Shown here one piece after another: positions 46,745-59,174 of a stretch of DNA of 64,000 nucleotides. The notes beneath the pieces were generated by a model. That model saw only the letters and a program-made list of their open reading frames with translations. It had not been told where the DNA came from and ran no database searches. The number at the start of each line of letters is the position of its first letter. Position 1 is the stretch's first letter. The position numbers were made by a program, and so were the translations under genes. This stretch comes from Pomacea canaliculata (Eukaryota; Mollusca; Gastropoda; Architaenioglossa; Ampullariidae), in the NCBI RefSeq assembly GCF_003073045.1, contig NC_037597.1, positions 23,016,158-23,080,157 of the forward strand. The letters run 5' to 3'.

Positions 46745-49700
46745 CTAATCGCTATCATCATCACTGGAAAACTTATTTCTGTAACCTGTATTAAGCACGC
46801 CATTGCTTGAAACTGTTGCACTGTTCCTTGTACTATTGTTGCTTTCAGCTTTATCTTTGAGAGTGTCTCCATTCATGTGGACTCCACTTTCACTTTCTGT
46901 ATCCTCTGGCTTCTTGCCCTTTTCTCTTAAAAAAAGTGTTGTCTCTTGGATATCTTCAAGTAGTCCTGTGCAGCAATAACAAACAGGTAACGAAATAGGA
47001 TGAAATTGAAGACATACTTGTGATCCTAGCCTTCAGAGGTTTGAGGAGCATTATCAAAGATCGTTCATATTGAACTTTATTTATAAAAACAATACACTCA
47101 TGTCCAGTCCTATAACTTTTAAGCATATGAGTCAACTTTGACCAGTTATGTAAGTGTCCCAGACAAAATAGATAACCCTTTTTTTTTTCAATTCTCTGAC
47201 ACTGACATACAAACTTTCTTATCAATGTCACAAAAAACTTACTTTCCTTTAGTCTTTTATTTTTAAAATACAGTCGAACTTCTGTAATTTGACCTTCCAT
47301 AAGTCAAAATTCTCTCGAATTTTAAACATCAATTGGTTGGTTTCCCATTATAGCTATGCATATTCAACTTCCGTAGCTTGAACTGGCCTAGCCAAAAACT
47401 TCCACAACTCAAATAATTTTAAGCTGGTCATCATGTTGAAACAATATGAAAATAAGTCGGAAAGTGTAAAATCGTGTACTCCTCTCCCACTGACCCTGCG
47501 CTCCCATATTCTCCTTTCTGTATAGAAAACATGTGCAATCAGGGCTTCTGCTAAGGCTAAATTCTTTGGGGTCCCAGGGACCCCTTCTTCAGATTTTTTT
47601 TCGCCCAGATTTGAAGGGGACCCCATTGACGAAAATTGAAGGGGTCCTCCGAACTTTTAATGCATACTGTACGCAATTTTTTGCGTAAGCAGAAGCCCTG
47701 TGCAATAAGCGTGGCTCTGACTCTGCAGGGTGGCGGAGTATCTTTAAAAGAATGACAAGAAATGAACATTTGGTTGAAATTAATTATCCACAGAGAAAAA
47801 ATTTTCTTTCTTTGACGAACTTCCTTCATTCAAACCTTCCGTAACTCGATTTTTTTTTTTTTCATTGGTCCCTTGAAGCTTCAACTTATAGAAGTTCAAC
47901 TGTAGACAAAAACCAACTAAACCTTAAAACTTGAATGTGGCCTGAATGGAAGTAGACTGAATGGTTACTACTGAACAATCTTAAAGCATTTTCCACTTCA
48001 AATGCCTAGCCTATTATTTTCCTGTTTCTCAAGAATATTTCTATAAAAATATATCTTTTGTTCAGCATTGGAGTCAGAGTGCTGTCGGTATTGGTCTTTA
48101 AAGACTACAAAAAAAAAACTAAAATTTGATTTTGTGACTTACTAAAAAATCAATTGCATCCAGGCTAAACAAGAAAATGCGACTACTTGAAAAACATACC
48201 CCTCAATTTTATTTAATATGACATAATAGAAAACACTCAAGCATTATCTAGAGATTCCTACTTTACAAAAAAAAAATACCATGATTTACTGCTAGGGTAA
48301 ACACTGCTCCCATTCCTCCCCAAAGCGCTGGGTATATGCAAGGGAGAGTGAGTGTGCATGTGGAGAGTGACCTTGGTGATGTGAATGTATTTATTATTCC
48401 TGTTGACTGGCACACTAATGTTTAGGTTTTGATCTCTCATGATCCTGAACATTTGTGGTGAATCTACTTTCAATTTCCCCTCAGTTTGAAAAGGTCATTG
48501 ACCCATGAAATAAACAGTTCATTTATTTTCGATGTAAAGTCTACTTCGAGGACTTGCATAATAGCTAGCGTAACAGGCTTTACACGGACAAATAACCTAT
48601 TCAAACACTTCCTTATAGCTTGGCTGCTGCTACAATGTTTCAACACTGAATGCTTATATTAACACACCAAGACAAAGCATACCACTGGCTTCAACAGCAA
48701 AATGTCACTTACCTGTGATTTCAAGGTCATACACAGGTAAAGGACGTTCTCCATTAACCATGAAGAGAACCGAACGTGATGGCCAAAAGAGGTGGATGAT
48801 TACAGCATAGGCCAGAATGTCCACAGCATAGTTAATACCTGTGACAAATACTCGCTCTATATATCAGAGTAATAACTCATAGTACAGAAATACAAATATA
48901 TTGCCATGTCACACTGCATGTTTAAGAATGACTATCAATGGCATCACTGAACAGCAGGAAAAGCAGAGTGAAATGAGGAACAACACATTGCTTTTTATCC
49001 AGCAGTGTATATAGTACAGTATAGTGTAAATCATCTTTATTTTACTTATCTTTCCTTATGATAAATTACATTAATATCCAAGCATCAAAATAAAGCGGTT
49101 AAACTATTATTTCTAACTTGTATACTTTCAAGAAAATTGTGAGATGATTTTTTTAAATAATGATATATCTACATTCATCCCTTTATTCTGGTGATTGGCC
49201 TGTTCCAGTAGTTGTGGGGGAACTAAACAAAGGCAGTAGCTGACAAGGCTCTATGTTGAGTGCTCATGGTATGGCCAGGCTATTCCTTTATGTGTGCCAG
49301 CCAGATTTTTTTTTTTTTAATGTCTGCATCATTGTCAACCAGTTTAAGCTTGTGCTTCTTCCTAAAAGTGATTCCTTAGATGGTGACTATGCTCTGTACA
49401 TATCTGTGGATCTTATGTTCCATGTAGATCTGAAGCAGTTTCCTTTGCTACTTGGTTTAGCATTCTTGGAGTTTTCTTTCTATGTCAACAAGCAGAGTCT
49501 AAAGCTCTTGTGATAAGAACCATGAGAGACTCAAACAGTTGGTGCCTGGTATAGCAAACCCGGTCACTGTTGTGCCAAATCCTGTTCAGCCCTGGCCATT
49601 GCTGTTTTGTTCCTATTTTTTAGCCAGAGCTTTGGTTTGCTATCACTGTTAATTTTAACCATGCTTTTGCCCCAGTCAGTCAATTGTAATATTTTTAATA

Positions 49701-52700
49701 TAATTGTAATATAAATTAATGGTGATAAATTGTTAATAATAATATAATTAACAGTATTATGTTATTTCAACGTAAGACACACCTAACTATATTAATTCAT
49801 AAAACATACTATCAGTACTATATATGCTATTCTGCGCTATTTGAGTACATCCCTAGACTCACTAAGAACAGTCTTGTATCGCCACAGAGCAGAAATCTGT
49901 GTACTAATTGCCACAAGAACTGGTAGGTAGATGAACCAGACTAGAAAGAATGCCCCGAAGTGTTGGATGAAGTTCAGATCGTCGTTGTTAGTCATGTGGT
50001 ATGTCCACCTCAATTCCACAAAAAACCACACCATCACCAGCAGTCGGAAAGCTAGTGTGGCATATCCAGGCCATGTTTGCCATTCATCAGTGTTGGAAAT
50101 GATGTTATCAATCTCCACCTACACACATGAATGTTCATCATTTGTCAAAACTATCTATAAAACTGCATTATTATTTTAAATACACAACTAATGCACAGAA
50201 GGCTGCACACATACTACACACACCCACACATATAAATACTTTGTGAAATGTAGTATACAACCAAGGGTTACATTATATAAGAACTATAGGAAAGCAAGCA
50301 AAGAAATAAATGCCTAAGCATGATGACATGATGTATTAATATTAAATGTTAACAGCAATAATGCAGCAATAGCACACAAAACAATGTTCACGAACAAAAT
50401 TAATTTTGCACTATATTTTATTAACTCATAAATTATGCTAGACAGATTATTTTCTAGAACAAAGAATGAAACAGTTACTAATAGTAAATAAACAGAGAGT
50501 TAAATAAAAGAAAATGATGTTCGTCTTACTGTATATTACTGTGTCAGACATCAATAAGGATTATAAAATAACTAAATATTAACCTAAGCCCAAGCAATTT
50601 TAAAAATTACATCATGAAAATCTGTCTTATATGTGCCTTTAAACTAGTGCCAATCTTATGCTTACCAGGTTCCATATGTAAAGAAACAGGTTCAACACAG
50701 TGTAGGCACCACAGATCCCAAGGAGAACAAACTTCCACTTCAGTTCATTTGTGGTGATGGCCCATCCTTTTGCCAGCAGAAGGAGGAACATCATGAACAG
50801 ACACTGCACCACAATATCTGCAAGAGTCCCCACTTTACTCATCCACCCCACACCTTGCCCATTGAAGGCAAAGACTGTCACATGGATCAAGTTCAACAAT
50901 GTGCTCAGCAACTCACCACCAATGATCACCGTCAATAGTTTGGTGATCAGGTGCCTTTGCTTGAAGAAGGCATATGACCACAACAACGTTAGAAGCAAAC
51001 ACAGTAAAAAGGCCACAAGGTGAATTTCAAAAACATCATGAAACTCGAAGGAGAACTGGTGTTCAAATGGATTAAGACCTCTACTTGAAGGATTTCCATT
51101 GACAAGCCAAATGTCATATTCAATCAAAATCTCTTCTTTCATTGCCTGTGGTACCCACTTGCACACATTGTTGGTACGATTTCGCCAGCATGATGCAATG
51201 CTTATGTACCAAAATCTGAAAATCATAAACCAATTTAAGAGTTACAAAAATATACAAGGACCAAAAAACCCCAAAGGATGCATACCTGCCCAAGTCCACA
51301 GATAATAACAAATACAATCCTATACATGCGCATGCACATACACATATGACAATACACATAAGTGAATCTGTCAGCTACGTGGCCACTAATTCAAGACAGT
51401 CCCTAAAAATTTCAACATTATATATATATAAAAGCAAACCAGCTTTTTTTATTTTTTACATTACCATTTACTACATGAGAAAGTTCTCCTCCATTTTTTA
51501 AAACTGATTTATGTAAGCCAAAAAATATAACCTGACCATATCATTTTTTTCATGTGATAAAACTTTGAAGATTAAGTAGCAGTAAAGAATGTTTTTGTTT
51601 TGTTTTTGTCTCTGTAATGTTTGCTGTTCTTTCCCTGTTTCATCTTACAATATGCCTCTACAAACATCTAAAAAATAAATACTAGTTATTACCTACTATT
51701 ATTTTAATACCTTTAAGCATTCCTCTACACTGCTTTTTATCCAATATGAAACTGTTTAAAAAAATTAGTGAATGCAATTTTGTCCTAGTGATTGGCTTAG
51801 GATCAGCCCAAATACTATTTCCCCAAATATATGTTAATACCCCACTTCTATTTTCAGATTATGCTCTTATAAACATCCCCATACACAGAAAGTCAACAAC
51901 GCACTAGATAGTGCGTGGTTATGTTTACGTTGTGAAGGTTTCAGCCAATGCGAGAGGTGGGACCATATGTTAATTAGGTGCATCTGTGGACAAATGTTAT
52001 GTCATGATTTTGACCTCTTCCTGATTCCTGTACATGGCGGTTTTTTGTAAGGCGTATATCTCGTGAACAGAAGGTATTCACCCAAATTTTAAGAAATCGT
52101 ATCTTCTGATCTTTACCCAATCATTTGAAAAAAATGTGCACCTCAATTAGTCCTTGAAGATATGAAACGAACTTCGTGCACCAGAATACCACTCTCTTAA
52201 TATGTGTCAAAGTAATGCATAGAAACTATTGTAATTAATCGAGTCTAATGAATTTCTAAGTGAGATACAGCATATCATCTTTTTCCAATATTAATTTTGG
52301 CGAAAGTTAACATTGCAACATAATACACAGCTAGTCATAACACTCGTAACTAGTTACCACGAATAAAGTCCTACCTAGGTTGCTGGGTATCTCTCACTTT
52401 GTAAGTAAACTGGTAGCCTGGTATAACATTTGCTGGATTATCTTCATCTGAGCACAACTGATTTCTTGGGCATGGGATAGCCCGTAAAAAATCTTCGACA
52501 CCGTCTTTATTACACACGTAATCAAAAGCAATCTGGTCAATCTTCTTGAACACCATTGGACACACTTTGTCGAGTGATCGAGTTCTGTTCCCATAAAAAT
52601 CCATAAAATATTCACTGTCAACGACTACCAGAGTTAACTCTTCACGATGTACGCTTAAATCCTTAGCTGTTATACTGCCATAAATAAATCCTTGTGTTTC

Positions 52701-52853
52701 TTCTAATCTCTGAGGATTTGTCTTTTGGAAGCCAAATTTCGCTAAGAACAGGAAGAAATCCTTGGAGCTCCATGTCCCTTGTAAGCGAAGAGTGTTCACA
52801 AAAGGGAATCCAAACAGAAGACAGAAAAATGATCCTAGGAAAGTTGTCCTCAT
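46745..52853 (-). CDS. GPR180/TMEM145 family seven-membrane-segment protein
   Basis: Five minus-strand exons (52375-52853, 50666-51215, 49863-50118, 48713-48838, 46745-46965) join in phase to a complete 543-residue protein. Residues 1-21 form a signal peptide (LGSFFCLLFGFPFVN). Residues 22-220 form the lumenal or extracellular domain, with several cysteines and the family signature FWYISIASCW. The first membrane segment is near 224-244, and six more follow (for example LLSTLLNLIHVTVFAF and GAFFLVWFIYLPVLVAI). LAKGWAITTNELKW matches the family's LGKGF-V-R region. The tail after IHLFWPSRS is hydrophilic and ends SSDDDSD. The fold is Pfam GpcrRhopsn4. Vertebrate relatives are implicated in signalling and membrane traffic; no ligand can be read from the sequence. 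Whether it is the GPR180 or TMEM145 orthologue is not settled. Confidence 0.88.
47271..47902. mobile_element. pogo/Tigger-like non-autonomous element
   Basis: The ends are inverted: CAGTCGAACTTCTGTAAT on the left and, reverse-complemented, CAGTTGAACTTCTATAAG on the right. TA dinucleotides flank both ends. Internal copies of CTTCCGTAACTCGA-like text are typical of pogo/Tigger termini. There is no transposase. It sits in the last intron of the GPR180/TMEM145-like gene and contains a second element. Confidence 0.75.
47540..47700. mobile_element. hAT-like MITE nested in the Tigger-like element
   Basis: The terminal inverted repeats are CAGGGCTTCTGCT on both ends. TGTGCAAT occurs on each side (47532-47539 and 47699-47706, sharing two bases with the right terminus), consistent with an 8-bp hAT target duplication. 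The element is about 161 bp with no coding capacity. Insertion inside the other element shows it is the younger one. Confidence 0.75.
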
Positions 52854-53195
52854 TCTGAAACTGAAAAAGTGTTCGATTTCATGACAAATTCTTCCTTTTA
52901 TGACACACTAGCACATAGACATGTGTTACAAGATCATATCAACCATTTTACATTTTGTCACGTGACAATGTACATCCGGTCGTCTGCTAGCGACCACGTC
53001 CGTGTGTGTGTAGGACATTTCGACCACAGGGGCTTACAAAGCACTTGGATGATTGTCACCATTATGTTTTATTAACTTTAAGGGCTTTGACGGCACATTC
53101 CAGTTTCCACGTATAAAGAAATATAACGAAATACATAATTAATGTCCGTGTGCATCATGACAACAAAATAAGACCCCCAAACAAGTTTTAAAAAA

Positions 53196-53487
53196 TATTT
53201 TTAGAAACATATATATTTTTTAAACCAACTCAAAGGGTAAATTAATTTTGTTCCTTAGGTCTCGAGACTTTCATTAGTACATATAACTTAAAATATATAT
53301 GAGTGAGTGGTACTCTCAGAAATATTTTATAATTAATTAATTGTGACGATCAGATTTTCAATTGCTTGAGAGAGTGCCACTCACTTTTTAAGTTGTATGT
53401 ATCAAAGAAAATCCCGAGACCTAAGGAAAAAATATTTTACTCTTTTTAGTGCATTTTAAATAACTTACAGTGTGTTTCTAAAAATAT
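53196..53487. repeat. Long foldback repeat (possible MITE)
   Basis: The left half reads TTTTTAGAAAC ... CCTTAGGTCTCGAGAC ... GAGTGAGTGG, and the right half carries the same blocks in inverted order (CCACTCAC ... GAGACCTAAGG ... GTTTCTAAAAA). The arms are about 120-140 bp with moderate divergence around a short AT-rich centre. I see no clear target duplication. Confidence 0.65.
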
Positions 53488-53873
53488 ACCCTTTACTTAT
53501 TTTATTTTAAACATTTTAGTTCTAATTCGGCCTATATATAAGTCCTCATCTGAGAAAATCATAGTGTGAACAAAAAAGCTGAAAGAAACTTTCTGCACAA
53601 TACTTTTTAATTTAACATGATCGCTTAATTGATCTTAGATTATTTTTCTAAGCTGACCAACACTTTTGGACAACGTGACACGCATGCACGGTTCTGCACG
53701 CAAGAGTTTTTTACGTTTCCCATGGGTTTTGTCGTTATAGCTCTAAGGGGAAAGTGTTTGTTTGTTTAAATATAATCATACAATCATTGCATGTTTGAAT
53801 TTTGTTATCGACCTACTCGTTTTACCATGGACGTAGATAGGATATTATAGTTCGTGGTTTTACATTTGTGACT

Positions 53874-53904
53874 CAGAGACGTTATATGCTTTAACGTCTC
53901 TGTG
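53874..53904. other. Perfect small hairpin
   Basis: CAGAGACGTT and AACGTCTCTG form a perfect 10-bp stem around a loop of about 10 nt. There is no U run and no known element match. It is noted only as structure. Confidence 0.5.
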
Positions 53905-54547
53905 TGACTTTATTCCCAATTAAATTGTTTTATGACGAAGTAGGGGAAATAACTATAATTTACTAGTTTGAAAGTAACAGTTACCTATCTCCCCTTATTC
54001 AGCATGTACGTTCTAGCTCGTACTAAACAAAAAATATTATTTTATTACTTGTGGACTGCTGGAAATTATTTAATAGAGCACTGTCACTGGAAATAAGTAA
54101 TTGGTGAAATTTCATATTTCTGGAACGATGGAAAGTAGGTGAAAAATCGATTACAAAATTCGATGGACAGACGCCCGTCAAGACAAGGATAGGGATATAA
54201 AGGTGTGTAAAAAAAAGTATTCTTTGTTTCATGATTTTGGAATATAGGCAATATCTGTAACTATACCTTTCGTGGAAAATAGACTGCTATATAATGTGGT
54301 TAAAGAAAAAACAAACCTGCACTTAATAGCGACTGTAGTCGGATGGCGATGAAATGACCGAGAAAAGTACAGATTGAGAAATGTGCATGTTCAATATCAG
54401 CCTTCTGCCTATCTTTCTAAACACAGAGGAAAATTGATGTCCCCATAGAGCTCCTTCTAAAAACAAGGTCAAACATACACTCACATGTAAGCAAGGACAC
54501 ACAGAATTACGTTCAAAGAAACCGACTTACTGACGCATGGGCAGACT

Positions 54548-54970
54548 GTGGTGGTTCAAGAGACAAACTCTCTTACATCAGTTCATCCTCAGGTGTCACT
54601 AACAGTCTTCCAGCAGCCAAGTATGGAATCAACAGTTGACGTAACAACTGCTTTTCCAGATGACAAGGCGTCACGGTTAGAAGAATGTCCAGACGGCCAT
54701 CAAACATTTCGAGTCACGACTCACCTGGCTCACGACGACAACAGCGTCTCCAAAGCTCGACCGCAGACGATAGGACACAGCACGGTGTATATACCTATGT
54801 ATATCTCTCCCACGTCAGGTGTCTCTCCCGCGACAAACCTTCACAAGTCCGCTGGAGCTCACATTTACAAGCACCATCTGTGGCCACCACCAGGTACATC
54901 TGCAGCAATTACCAATTATCGCAGTGGACGCTTCGCTTGCTTACCTGAAGCTACCACAGAACGGTGGTGA
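54548..54970 (+). CDS. Uncertain open reading frame, 140 codons
   Basis: A single open frame begins with a GTG or ATG-like position, has an internal Met at MESTVDVTTAFPDDK, and ends ATTERW before TGA. Composition is balanced rather than low-complexity, unlike most chance frames nearby. No domain, signal peptide or splice context is recognised. It could be one exon of a lineage-specific gene or chance. Confidence 0.25.
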   Translation: MVVQETNSLTSVHPQVSLTVFQQPSMESTVDVTTAFPDDKASRLEECPDGHQTFRVTTHLAHDDNSVSKARPQTIGHSTVYIPMYISPTSGVSPATNLHKSAGAHIYKHHLWPPPGTSAAITNYRSGRFACLPEATTERW

Positions 54971-56575
54971 CAGTGATGACACCTGTCCACGTTGACGGCA
55001 CCTGGCTGGGTTTTTTTTCCCCACTTTCGGCATTCAGATATATGGCGTTTGGGCTGTTTAGATTGCTCATGTGTGCAAAAACGAAACAAAAAAAAAAAAA
55101 AAAAAAAAAACCGGTGGGTTTACTGCTGTGCAATGGGGGAAAAAAAATTTCTCTGCATGTTGATGTCACATGCCCCGAGTTTTCAGAGAGCGCCAAGAGA
55201 GCATGCAATGTTATGCTCTTGAAACAAATACAATTTTTGTTTGACGCGCATTAAACGTTGGTGAATTTTGTTTTGTGATGATGATGCTTATTATTTATTA
55301 TTATTGCAGCAAAACTGACCTTGTACATTGCACTCGATCACACAAGAGACACGACCACCGCTCACAAAAGAGTGCCTCACAAAGGATGTTCAGGCTTCAT
55401 GACCTCCAGATAAAGAAAAAAAAGAGAAATGACAGCTGTGCGTGTGCTGTTATGTGCAGTAGCAGCCATATGAAAAACATAAAAAAGAAAACTCTGATCG
55501 ATTCACGTTAGATATAAAGAAGTGGAGCGTGTTGACAGCAGTGCCTCCATGTGTTCTGTCGACAGTGTTATATCTTAATTGTTTCTTCACATTAACAAAC
55601 ACTATAAGTGTAGAAACAGGTGGCAGGACATCGACCAACACCACAACAGTCCTTGTGTGTGTATCAGAGCTTTAATTAAAGCTGCCACTGTGTACACAAC
55701 CCTGTGAGTATGTGGAGCTTCACGGTCATTTGTGTGGGCAACTAGAGCTTTGCACTCGTCATTGTCTGGGAAGGGTAGGGGAGAGATTTTCAATCCTCGT
55801 TGTGTGTGTATCAGGATGTGCATCAGGCTCAATCACCAGGTATTCGCTATAGTCTTCTCCAGTTTCCTTTGTCATGGACACACAGCCGGCTATAAGGCTA
55901 TATAACCGGTAATGGTTCTTCGTTGGAAAACGCTGATCACCTACCCAGAAGCAGTATATCTTTTTGAGCTCACCGGTAAATGTAGATTCTTTAAATTATT
56001 GTTGGTATTGTTCGTTAATAAAGTCCTTAGATAGAAGTAAGAAGTGCCAATCAACCAGAAATGAATTAAGACATAATTAACAAAACCACATATATATATT
56101 TTAAGGTGACCAGAATTTTTTGGGCCAATCCGGGGACATGGGGTGGGGTGGGGTGTGGGGCTAGAGTAGTGTAGATTACACTTCTCGAGAAGAAAATACT
56201 ACATCAGCAACATTTCTGTGTGATAGCTAAGAATAGGGTTTTTTTCAGATGATCCTAGTTGTGTGCTAACCAGGTAATTTATCAAAAGAAATCAGTCTGT
56301 GTTGGTGGCGCAGTATCGCACATGGCAAGGACAGCATGAATTATTGCCAGACTGCTTAGAAAGCATCGCTCTTCAGACCTCAGACTAAAGAACTCTCGTC
56401 AGCAGGATGCACAAGAGCAAAGACCAGAGATTATAGAAATCTGTGCACACAAACTTGCAGGATGGAGTGTACATGCTGTATGTTTGCGTGGGTGAGCACA
56501 TCTCTATGCATTCTCAATTGTCCAATGATAATATGATGACATATTCCAATCATTTAATCAACCATGAGATAATTT

Positions 56576-56953
56576 CAGTTCAGTTATGCCCTTCGCCCCT
56601 CCTGGTGCATAGGCCATCGACGACCGCCCTCCAACGCCTCCTGTCCTGGGCTACCGTCACCAGCTGACCCCATCCAGATCCGGTGAGCTTGGTGTCGGCG
56701 GCGAGGTCCCGTCTCCAGGTGTTTCTCGGCCTTCCTCGCTTTCTCTTTCCCTGGGGGTTCCACGTCAGCGACTGTCCTGTGACGTTGGATGTTGGTTTCC
56801 TTAGGGTGTGTCCTAGCCAACCCCATCTTCTCCGCAGGATTTCCTCTTCTATGGGCTGTTGTTTCGTTCTCTGCCACAGGTCGGTGTTGCTTATCCTCTC
56901 TGGCCAGTGAATTCTGAGGATCCTGCGCAGGCACTGGTTGACAAACAACCATG
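56576..56953 (-). mobile_element. 5'-truncated non-LTR retrotransposon (LINE, RTE-like) tail
   Basis: The insert is flanked by a perfect 18-bp duplication, TCAACCATGAGATAATTT (56558-56575 and 56954-56971). The minus strand encodes a typical LINE reverse transcriptase C-terminus: CLRRILRIHWPERISNTDLW, then RRRWGWLGHTLRK, then GKRKRGRPRNTWRRDL, ending in a stop near the 3' end. The tail ends in AACTGAACTG rather than a poly(A), as RTE-type elements often do. The perfect duplication and intact frame suggest a fairly recent insertion. Confidence 0.88.
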
Positions 56954-56971
56954 TCAACCATGAGATAATTT

Positions 56972-58346
56972 ACATATCCATTAAATGATCAAACACTGGT
57001 TCTGAAGATTGGAATCATTGAGAGTGATCTTCTGATATCTGCGTGAGATACAGGATATCTAAAATCTGTATCCTGCATTGCACAGCAACAACAGGTCTAC
57101 ATGTCATCCCATATGCACCAAACAGTCATTTGACACACGAACCTTCATGAAGGTCCGTGATTTGACATCCTCCACGGCTGCTGTTGCCTGATTCACACAT
57201 GGTGTGGACAATGATAAAGTAACTACTGATTGCTATTCAGCATTCCTTCGCATTCATTCGTTACTGTGCTCTCAACTCCGCTCACAGATTCTGCAAAACT
57301 TGTTCTACGTGCCATTGGACACGCACTCTACTGCATCTATGGAAATGCTATAGCAAAAAATTGTCAGAGCCATGAGCATTTCCATGAGCTAATAACATGT
57401 GGGTGTTGTGTAATGCATTTTTAAGAAACCGTTCTTAAAATGTCTGGGGAGTGCAATTTTTTCTCATTATTGGGTAAAATTCAATGCAAGACACTTATCT
57501 TCCCACAATTTAAGTGAACAGACCTTTTAATTCTCAAAATAAACTCTTACAAATCTCACCATGCGTAAAAAGGTCGGCAACCTCGTCGACAGGTTTGTAC
57601 ATGGCTCTCTTTATTGTGGGAAGACACCAGCCTGCGGGGAACTGGGACCATGATTTTCATGTTAATCCGTGAAAGATGTGTACAGACATGATCTCATGTG
57701 ACTTTCTACGTGTGGTGATGCCTATAGTTCAAGCGAGGAAAGGAAAAAAATGAATGAATAGAGAAAGGATGACTACAAAGTAAGATTCTATCACAAACAT
57801 GTCAGCATAATAGTACAATGACACATGAACCTCACCTGTTATCTAAAGACAAACACAGGACACCAACAGCCGGGAGAAGAGTAAATCCCCAGATGGCGGG
57901 CGCTTTAGAAATGAGGTCTCTGTCCTCTTACTGAGTAACTGCCATGGCTTACTGCTGTTTACTCTAGAAAAACATGACCTGACTGGCTGGTTCGACATCA
58001 GAACGATTCACAGTTTTATCTTTCTAATATCAATTCATGCTCACCTTTCCGACTTATTTGTTTGAGAACTAGAAAAGCAGTGGAGGACGTAAGTTCAAAT
58101 TCCATTTTTCTCGGGACCCCACCGTTCGGAATTCTCTGCCCCTTTCTTTTCAAATTGTGTCCAGGTTTGAATCATCAAACCCATCTTTTTAAGAAATATC
58201 GTTCATAATCCGGAAAACTATTGCTCACACCTTAGTTCCTACTCTTCGTCCGACATTTGGCTCCTTTGCTATTGCTTGTGTTTCTTAGTTGTGTGGTGTA
58301 ACTGTCCATTACTTTTGAAGTTTTTGCTTGGTTGCTTGGTTGCTTC

Positions 58347-58392
<46 letters not shown>

Positions 58393-59174
58393 CGTCGTCC
58401 ATTGATTCCTAAATGGAAAGTCGGCACCACTTTCAGTGGCATTGCTATTGTTAGTGTTTGTTTTCAGCCAATGCTTCCGACATCTGCAGTGGTGTTTTTT
58501 TCGTGCCCCATATCTACTCGACAAAAGATGTAGCAGGTGGATTGACTCTTGTATGTCACGTGTCTTTGCCTATTAGGTTAAACAAAGTGACCCGATTTAT
58601 ACAAGATTCTTGTAGGTAGAGAGAATTTAAATATATTCTGTAAATGTCAGTGCCTGCAACACAACCGTTTCATATCAAACTTGGTAAGGTAACCCTGAAA
58701 GTGCATAATTTTAATGATTACTCGATTCCATGGTTAAAAGAGTAAATTATACATTAAACCATTCCATCGTAAAGGTCATTTTTCCAACAGTTTATTTAGT
58801 ACAAACATCTTTACACAGTATTTAAGTGTTCAATCCATTATAAGGATTTACAATAGTTTTAAAATTTCATTTCATGAAAACCTTTATATGTATATACATG
58901 TTTTAATGATGATATATATGTGTGTATACTATATATATATGTGTGTGTATTCTGTCCTAAATTTTTCAAAAGTCAGTATTATGGCAAGTTTAAAACTTTG
59001 TTATTTAAAACAGATGAACGTTTTGGAGATACCCTGACTGGCCATGTTCATGGTCAATCGTCTTACCACACTTATCAGCAGAAACACTCGTGTCTTTGTC
59101 ACCAGAACCTCCTCAACACACCTTAGACATAAAGCACTAGACTTGGGTTGAGGAGGGAGCGACTTGCACCCATC
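56972..59174. other. Intergenic region
   Basis: I see no gene. It contains a (TTG)15 microsatellite and TA/TG-rich simple repeats near 58890-58950. The right end probably holds the 3' UTR of the astacin-like gene; no poly(A) signal could be assigned. Confidence 0.4.
58347..58391. repeat. (TTG)15 microsatellite
   Basis: About fifteen TTG units are followed by three GTC units. The polycysteine and polythreonine frames here are artefacts of the repeat. Confidence 0.85.

Larger units (their letters stand above)
53488..56575. other. Intergenic region
   Basis: I see no recognised gene. It holds a small perfect hairpin at 53874-53904, one moderate open frame at 54548-54970, a long A run near 55088-55110 and a 16-bp perfect palindrome (AGCTTTAATTAAAGCT) near 55667. 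Confidence 0.4.

Noticed and set aside
47354-47829. Two 90-codon minus-strand frames
   Set aside because: They lie within the nested Tigger-like and hAT-like elements, which have no coding capacity.
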